From Lachnospiraceae bacterium UBA7050 (GTDB lineage: Bacteria > Bacillota > Clostridia > Lachnospirales > Lachnospiraceae), in contig DLAJ01000023.1 in NCBI GenBank assembly GCA_002493905.1, positions 20,466 through 84,465 of the forward strand: a stretch of 64,000 nt of DNA. The letters are read 5' to 3'. Positions 59,228 through 64,000 of this stretch are shown one piece after another. The first letter of the stretch is position 1, and the number at the start of each line of letters is the position of its first letter. The notes under the pieces were generated by a model. The model did no database searches and was not told the origin of the DNA. It was given only the letters and a program-made list of their open reading frames with translations. Both the position numbers and the translations under genes were made by a program.

Positions 59228-59917
59228 ATGAAACCAATTTTAATTATTGAAGATGATACGGATATTAACAATGTTATGTGTGAGGCGCTGACAAAGGCGG
59301 GATATTCCTGTGTGCAGGCGTTTTCCGGTACGGAAGGGGTTCTGCGTGCGGAGCATGAAAAGTTTTCTGTTATTATTCTGGACCTGATGCTCCCGGGCAT
59401 GCACGGGGAGGAAGTCTTAAAAAAGCTGCACGGCAGTAAAACCAAAGCCGCTGTACCGGTCATGGTCGTCTCTGCGAAAGACAGCATCGAGAGCAAGGTG
59501 GAGCTTTTGACGTCGGGAGCAGAAGATTACATGACGAAGCCGTTTGAAGTGAAAGAATTTGTCGCCCGTATCGGCGTGCTGATGCGGCGTGCGGGGGACA
59601 GCAGAGCGGAGGGAGAGCATGATTTTTTAACTTATGGAGAGATCACGCTGGACAGAACAGGGTTTACAGCTTGTGTGGAAGAGCGCTCTCTTGAGCTGAC
59701 CAAGCATGAATTCCGGATTCTCGAGCTCTTGATGATGCGACCTGATAAGGTGTTTTCCAAACAGGAGATTTATGATTATGCATGGGAAGATTATTATATC
59801 GGGGAGGACAAGACGGTCAATGTTCATATCAGTAATATCCGAAAAAAGTTAAAGGCGGAAACAGAAAAAGAATATATCGAGACCGTATGGGGGATTGGGT
59901 TCAAGATGGCGAAATAA
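59228..59917 (+). CDS. OmpR/PhoB-family response regulator
   Basis: A 229-residue DNA-binding regulator. The receiver has the acidic pair EDD (residues 8-10), the phosphorylated Asp in ILDLMLPGMHG, the Ser/Thr position in VVSAKD and Lys in DYMTKPF. The winged helix follows from about residue 125 (ELTKHEFRILELLM, then VNVHISNIRKKL and the VWGIGFKM end). It is separated from its likely sensor kinase (62113-63054) by an ABC transporter pair, the order seen in lantibiotic or bacitracin defence and sensing modules. Confidence 0.95.
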   Translation: MKPILIIEDDTDINNVMCEALTKAGYSCVQAFSGTEGVLRAEHEKFSVIILDLMLPGMHGEEVLKKLHGSKTKAAVPVMVVSAKDSIESKVELLTSGAEDYMTKPFEVKEFVARIGVLMRRAGDSRAEGEHDFLTYGEITLDRTGFTACVEERSLELTKHEFRILELLMMRPDKVFSKQEIYDYAWEDYYIGEDKTVNVHISNIRKKLKAETEKEYIETVWGIGFKMAK

Positions 59918-59922
59918 AACAT

Positions 59923-59961
59923 CTTTACCATTTCTTTACCTTTGCTTAGCGTTTCTTTGAC
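59923..59961 (+). promoter_or_regulatory. Direct repeats, possible response-regulator binding site
   Basis: CTTTACC (59923), CTTTACC (59934), CTTAGCG (59945) and CTTTGAC (59955) follow one another at 11, 11 and 10 bp, one per helical turn, as OmpR-type regulators bind. They lie directly after the regulator gene and 140 bp before the ABC transporter start. Confidence 0.45.
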
Positions 59962-60102
59962 GCTTGCGATTTATCATAAGACTATCTGCAGATGCAGAAG
60001 TCCTGTCCGGACGGACATAAGACGGCGTTATCAGAATTGGACGGACTTAGGATGCACTGACTGTGGGAAAAAGAGTGCAAAGCATTCTTTAGGAGGAGAG
60101 CG

Positions 60103-61020
60103 ATGGAAAAGGAATGGCTGTTAGAAACGAGTCAGATGACAAAACAGTACGGCAGACACAAAGCGTTAGATCAGGTAAGCCTTCATGTTGCGCAGGGGGA
60201 TATCTACGGACTGATCGGGAGAAACGGCGCGGGGAAAACGACAATCCTGCGCATTATCAGCGGTCTTGCGCAGGCAACACAGGGAGATTACCGGATTTTT
60301 GGAAAAGATTCCAGACAGGCGGCGCTGGAGCGCTCCAGAGTCGGCGCTTTGATCGAGGAGCCGGGGCTTTATCCTGATATGACGGCAAGACAGAACTTAA
60401 AGGTTAAATGTCTTGCGATGGGCATGCGCAGGGAAGGATATATTGAGGAATTGCTGCAGACGGTAGGACTTGCCGACACAGGAAATAAAAAAGCGCGCAA
60501 TTTTTCTCTTGGAATGAGACAGCGGCTTGGTATTGCGCTGGCGCTTGTGGGTGATCCGGACCTCTTGATTTTGGATGAGCCGATCAATGGTTTGGACCCT
60601 CAGGGTTTTGTGGAAGTCCGTGAAACATTAACAAAACTAAATAAAGAAAAGCATATCACAATCGTGATTTCCAGTCATATTTTAGACGAGCTTTCCAAGT
60701 TTGCCACGCATTACGGCATCATTCATAACGGAACGCTGTTGGAAGAATTGACGAGGGAGGAACTTCTTTCAAAGTGCTGTGAACGCATTGAGTTAAAGAC
60801 AAGTGATACGGGGCGTGCCTGCACGGTCATCGAGGCAATGGGCATCCGGAATTATCAGGTGAAGGATGAATATACGATTCATATTTTTGAACGTCTGGAC
60901 GACAGCGGGGACATTACAATGGCGCTTTCAAAAGAGGGGATCAAGGTGCTCGGCATCGCCTTAAAGAGCGAATCTTTGGAAGAGTATTTCCTGAATCTGA
61001 CTGGAGGTGGAAAAGAATGA
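60103..61020 (+). CDS. ABC transporter ATP-binding protein (BcrA/LanF type)
   Basis: A 305-residue ATPase. Walker A is GRNGAGKTT (about residues 38-46), the signature FSLGMRQR, Walker B LLILDEPINGLDP and the switch ISSHIL. The C-terminal extension of about 90 residues is typical of BcrA/lantibiotic-immunity ATPases. AGGAGGAGAG precedes the ATG. The stop overlaps the permease start by four bases (ATGA). It should form an exporter with that permease for peptide antibiotics or lipids. Confidence 0.94.
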   Translation: MEKEWLLETSQMTKQYGRHKALDQVSLHVAQGDIYGLIGRNGAGKTTILRIISGLAQATQGDYRIFGKDSRQAALERSRVGALIEEPGLYPDMTARQNLKVKCLAMGMRREGYIEELLQTVGLADTGNKKARNFSLGMRQRLGIALALVGDPDLLILDEPINGLDPQGFVEVRETLTKLNKEKHITIVISSHILDELSKFATHYGIIHNGTLLEELTREELLSKCCERIELKTSDTGRACTVIEAMGIRNYQVKDEYTIHIFERLDDSGDITMALSKEGIKVLGIALKSESLEEYFLNLTGGGKE

Positions 61021-61979
61021 TCAGACTGATAAAAATGGAGCTGTACCGGCTGTTTCATGCGGTATCAACTTATGTCATGCTTCTCGTAGTGGTAGGAGTT
61101 GTTGTGCTGTCCACGTTTGCAATAAAAATGGATCTGCGGATGATGGAGAAAGAGCAGGGAGTGTCCGGAACCGGGCAGACACAGCAGGAAACAGCAGGAA
61201 ATGGAAGCAGCGCGGGGGAAGAAACCCCGGTAGAGAGTTTTGGGGCCGGTTTTACTGCCGGTTTTATGGAATCCGGAGAAGAAGATTTTGATGAAGAGGG
61301 GTTTACATTCGGTATTCAATCCAGCGTGGATGAAAGCTGGATGGACGGTGATATTGATGCTGGAGAAATGCTGATGTCAGAGTTAAACAGTTGTCTTCTG
61401 GTCGTGTTTATTGCCATTTTTGTGCCTCTGTTTGTCAACGCGGAGCAGAAAAAAGGATATATTAAAAACATTGCGGGGCAGATTCCGAGGCGCGGGATGC
61501 TTGCGCTTTCCAAACTGCCGGCTGTCGCAATACAGGTATTCCTCCTGTTTGCCATGTTTTGCGCAGCGCAGTTCGCAGCGGGCGCCATATTCTTCCGGGA
61601 GCGTCTGGTTTTCACGGACGCAGGTGCATTCATGGGCGCGCTTGGCATGCAGTATGTGCTGCACGTGGCATGGGGATGTCTGATTGCCCTGTTTACGATG
61701 GCCGCCAGAAGCACAGCGTTTGCCATGACGACTGGTATTCTGCTTGCGAGCGGTATTTTTGAACTGGCTGCGAAGTATCTGAACCGTGCGGTTCATGCGC
61801 TTATTCCGTCTGCAGGATCATTTGATATTATGCGCGTCACGCTGTCTTATGCTACGGGCAATATGACGAAGGGAAGTACGGCGGGGCAGGCAGGGGGATT
61901 TATGGCGCTTGCCGTTGTATATATTCTGATATCAGCTGCTGTTTCGGGCGTCATTTACCATAAGCGGGATGTGAGATAA
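61017..61979 (+). CDS. ABC-2 type permease
   Basis: A 320-residue membrane protein with six predicted helices. The first (VSTYVMLLVVVGVVVLSTFAI) is followed by an outer loop of about 90 residues that is rich in Gly and Glu (QQETAGNGSSAGEETP), then helices from LLVVFIAIFVPLFV to the end (AVVYILISAAVSGVIY). GGAGGTGG lies in front of the start. Overlap with the ATPase gene shows translational coupling. The module is regulated, presumably, by the response regulator and kinase on either side. Confidence 0.9.
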   Translation: MIRLIKMELYRLFHAVSTYVMLLVVVGVVVLSTFAIKMDLRMMEKEQGVSGTGQTQQETAGNGSSAGEETPVESFGAGFTAGFMESGEEDFDEEGFTFGIQSSVDESWMDGDIDAGEMLMSELNSCLLVVFIAIFVPLFVNAEQKKGYIKNIAGQIPRRGMLALSKLPAVAIQVFLLFAMFCAAQFAAGAIFFRERLVFTDAGAFMGALGMQYVLHVAWGCLIALFTMAARSTAFAMTTGILLASGIFELAAKYLNRAVHALIPSAGSFDIMRVTLSYATGNMTKGSTAGQAGGFMALAVVYILISAAVSGVIYHKRDVR

Positions 61980-62025
61980 ACCTGACTCCGATCGTGAAGA
62001 GGCAAAACAACAGGAAATTTGTGCT

Positions 62026-62097
62026 GGAGCGTCACAAATTTGTTTTGATGGCAGACGCAAATTTGAAATTTGCGCTGCCACGTCGTGTAAACGCTCC
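62026..62097 (+). repeat. Nested inverted repeats between permease and kinase genes
   Basis: An outer pair GGAGCGT/ACGCTCC (62026-62032, 62091-62097) encloses GGCAG/CTGCC (62050-62054, 62075-62079) and GCAAATTT/AAATTTGC (62057-62064, 62066-62073). The transcript could fold into a long stem directly before the kinase gene, perhaps lowering its expression relative to the transporter. Confidence 0.6.
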
Positions 62098-62112
62098 GGA
62101 ATGGAGAACAAA

Positions 62113-63054
62113 ATGGAGTGGATATGGACGGCTGCCGTCTGCATGACGGTCATTATAGCAGTTATAGCAGCGGCAGCGGGAATGATCGTGATCCGATACC
62201 AGCGGCAGGTGGACAGCATCTGCCGCCAGCTTCAGTTTATCAAAAGCCATCAAACCAACATGAAAGTGACGGCGGATGGAATGCGGTTCGGGATGGGACG
62301 CCTTGCAGACGAACTAAATGATCTGCTGTTGGAAATGGATGAAAAACGAAGGAATGTGGAATCGCAGGAAACGGTAATCAGAGAGACGGTTGCGAATCTT
62401 TCCCATGACATCCGAACGCCGCTGACTTCTCTGGATGGGTATGTTCAGTTATTGGAAGAAGATGTGTCGGTGGAAAATCAGGCGCGTTATATCGGAATCA
62501 TTCGAAAAAGAATTGCGGCTCTGCGCGGAATTTTAGATGAGCTTTTTTTATATGCAAAGCTTCAGGATAACGCGTATCTGCCCGTGATGGAATGTGTGGA
62601 GTTAAACCGGATCGTATATGATACGGTATTTTCTTTTTATGAGGACTGTAAGTCGCGCGGCTTAGAACCGCAAATATCTGTCTGCGAGGAGCGTGTTTAT
62701 ACGAATGGAAATGAAATGATGATCGGACGGATGCTGCAAAATATGATTAAGAACAGCTTAGAGCATGGAAAAAGCGATGTGCGTATATGCCTGGAGTCAC
62801 GGGAAAGGCAGATTGCTTTTTCCTGTGCGAACAAAACGGAACACGCGGAACAGATTGATATGGACAGAGTGTTTGAGCGCTTTTACCGTGCAGACGGTGC
62901 AAGGGCTGCCGGCGCTCAGGCGTACAGTTCAACGGGACTCGGTCTTTCCATCGCACGCTCACTGGCGGAAAAAATGGACGCTGTCATGAGCGCGTCACTG
63001 GATGGGGACGTCTTTACCGTGACAGCGGTTTTTGACAGGACGGAACCGGCCTGA
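62113..63054 (+). CDS. Sensor histidine kinase
   Basis: A 313-residue kinase with one N-terminal membrane helix (WIWTAAVCMTVIIAVIAAAAGMIVI) and no outer sensory domain, so input may come from the ABC transporter. The H box is NLSHDIRTPLTSLDGY; the N box MLQNMIKNSLEHG, FERFYRADGARA and the G box TGLGLSIARSLAEKM follow. ATG 62113 has GGAG six bases upstream; ATG 62101 is the alternative. It is the likely partner of the response regulator at 59228. Confidence 0.93.
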   Translation: MEWIWTAAVCMTVIIAVIAAAAGMIVIRYQRQVDSICRQLQFIKSHQTNMKVTADGMRFGMGRLADELNDLLLEMDEKRRNVESQETVIRETVANLSHDIRTPLTSLDGYVQLLEEDVSVENQARYIGIIRKRIAALRGILDELFLYAKLQDNAYLPVMECVELNRIVYDTVFSFYEDCKSRGLEPQISVCEERVYTNGNEMMIGRMLQNMIKNSLEHGKSDVRICLESRERQIAFSCANKTEHAEQIDMDRVFERFYRADGARAAGAQAYSSTGLGLSIARSLAEKMDAVMSASLDGDVFTVTAVFDRTEPA

Positions 63055-63131
63055 GGAAAGCAGAGCACGTAAATGTGATTAATAAGTTATAAAATCTTCA
63101 TAGAAAGATAAGTTTTTCCGGGCGGGAATTG

Positions 63132-63140
63132 TGATATAAT
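63132..63140 (+). promoter_or_regulatory. Extended -10 promoter element
   Basis: TGATATAAT: TG one base before a perfect TATAAT (63135-63140), 62 bases before the alarmone synthetase start. The -35 is poor. Confidence 0.6.
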
Positions 63141-63201
63141 AGCCGCAAAGGAAAAGGAAACGGCGGCGAATGTTATTCATGGATTGTAGTTCTATGATAT
63201 C

Positions 63202-63966
63202 ATGAACGACGCAAAGGGAAAACAAGTATTTTTCGGAGGATTATTACAGGTGTTTGGCGGAAATAAAAAAGATGACAGACTTCGAGGGAATGCAGCGGTT
63301 GTGGACACGGTCCACAGTGGAACTGAATTGATCGAGGTCTCACAGTTGGAGCAGTTAGAGCAGATCGGTAATAAATTTTCCTTTTTGATGGCGTGTTACC
63401 GGTGCGCGATCATGGAGGTAGAAACAAAAATCCGTGTTTTGAACGAAACGCTTTCGCAACAATATGACCGCAACCCGATTGAGACGATCAAGACAAGATT
63501 AAAGAATCCGCGGAGCATTGCGGATAAATTAAGACGGAAGGGTCTTGCGCAGACAGTTGCGAATATAGAGGAAAACTTGAATGATGTTGCCGGAATCCGG
63601 GTCATCTGTTCCTTTCCGGAAGATGTGTACCTGATTGCCCGGTATCTGCTGCAGCAGGATGATGTGGAACTGGTGTCGTCCAAAGATTATATCCGCCACC
63701 CGAAAGCAAACGGCTATCGGAGCCTGCACCTGATTATCGAGACCCCGATCTTTCTCGCGGATGAAAAGAAAATGATGCGCGTGGAAGTCCAGCTTCGCAC
63801 GATTGCGATGGATTTCTGGGCATCATTGGAGCATAAGCTCCGGTACAAAAAGGATTTGGACTGTGCGGAGGAAATTGCTGCGGAACTCATGGAATGCGCG
63901 GAAGAAAGTGCGCGTCTGGATGCAAGGATGCAGCATATCCGTGCGCGGATTGAATATAATGAATAA
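63202..63966 (+). CDS. Small alarmone synthetase (GTP pyrophosphokinase family, RelQ/YjbM-like)
   Basis: Synthesises (p)ppGpp from ATP and GTP or GDP under stress, without the hydrolase and regulatory domains of long RSH proteins. The synthetase signatures are KTRLKNPRSIADKLRRKG, DVAGIRVICSFPEDVYLIA, KDYIRHPKANGYRSLHL and VEVQLRTIAMDFWASLEHKLRYK. C-terminal helices follow. At 254 residues it is longer than typical RelQ (about 210-220), because of a 55-residue N-terminal extension. GTG 63250, with GGAGG ten bases upstream, could be the true start, since ATG 63202 has no ribosome-binding site. It ends 34 bp before the window edge. Confidence 0.92.
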   Translation: MNDAKGKQVFFGGLLQVFGGNKKDDRLRGNAAVVDTVHSGTELIEVSQLEQLEQIGNKFSFLMACYRCAIMEVETKIRVLNETLSQQYDRNPIETIKTRLKNPRSIADKLRRKGLAQTVANIEENLNDVAGIRVICSFPEDVYLIARYLLQQDDVELVSSKDYIRHPKANGYRSLHLIIETPIFLADEKKMMRVEVQLRTIAMDFWASLEHKLRYKKDLDCAEEIAAELMECAEESARLDARMQHIRARIEYNE

Positions 63967-64000
63967 CGTTTTTTATTATATAGGATTAGGGTGTCAAAAG

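Noticed and set aside
1..64000. CRISPR arrays, tRNA and rRNA genes
   Set aside because: No regularly spaced repeats with unique spacers and no tRNA or rRNA signature were noticed by eye; a covariance search was not possible.

Overview
The window looks like chromosomal DNA of an anaerobic, endospore-forming Clostridia bacterium, most likely a member of the Lachnospiraceae. The reasons are three sets of sporulation genes (spoIVA, a spoVAF-type gene, cotJABC), an oxygen-sensitive class III ribonucleotide reductase (nrdDG), an [FeFe]-hydrogenase-type protein, AGGAGG-type ribosome binding sites and compact operons. The family assignment is inference; there is no rRNA, tRNA or CRISPR array in the window that I can see.

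Layout. 1-2.8 kb: gpsA, a zinc-ribbon repeat protein and a lipoprotein. 2.8-6.2 kb: metF (minus), then a MoxR ATPase with a VWA partner. 6.2-11.7 kb (minus): an ABC-2 exporter operon that includes a 769-residue protein with ten 14-residue repeats. 11.9-16 kb: a GH74-type glycosidase and spoIVA. 16-19.7 kb: a purine permease with a foldable leader, a decayed gene and a MerR regulator. 19.8-28.8 kb: a CE2-type esterase, nucleoside salvage genes (purine nucleoside phosphorylase, cytidine deaminase, amidohydrolase), a membrane-anchored MutS-like ATPase, rnhA, a WYL regulator and an aminotransferase. 28.8-36.2 kb (minus): an MMPL transporter and a 1646-residue GLUG surface protein. 36.3-39.8 kb: dNTP metabolism (nrdD, nrdG, dut). 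39.9-47.5 kb: spore genes, a DegV protein and the cotJ operon. 47.6-64 kb: hydrogenase, gltX, a UvrD-type helicase, a GlgX-like protein that has lost its catalytic residues, small proteins, exoA, an MBL hydrolase, a two-component plus ABC module and a small alarmone synthetase.

Main discovery candidate. The spore-coat gene cotJC is split in two. Its first 176 codons are at 43118-43645; its last 24 codons and stop lie 3.7 kb downstream at 47363-47437, after a serine recombinase gene. Both junctions encode Arg-Phe-Gly-Glu-Ala and share the core GAAGCA (43640 and 47357). Removing exactly 3717 bp (a multiple of three) restores an uninterrupted 200-residue CotJC. The intervening segment carries an EAL-domain c-di-GMP phosphodiesterase gene, a 54-residue ORF that could be a directionality factor, and the recombinase. 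The small ORF and recombinase follow a sequence resembling a sigma-E promoter, with the same geometry as the one in front of cotJA. This is the architecture of a skin-type developmental excision element, here in a coat gene.

Gene starts were moved from the longest ORF to the best ribosome-binding site where the sequence supports it. Family names rest on motif recognition by eye; no database search was run.
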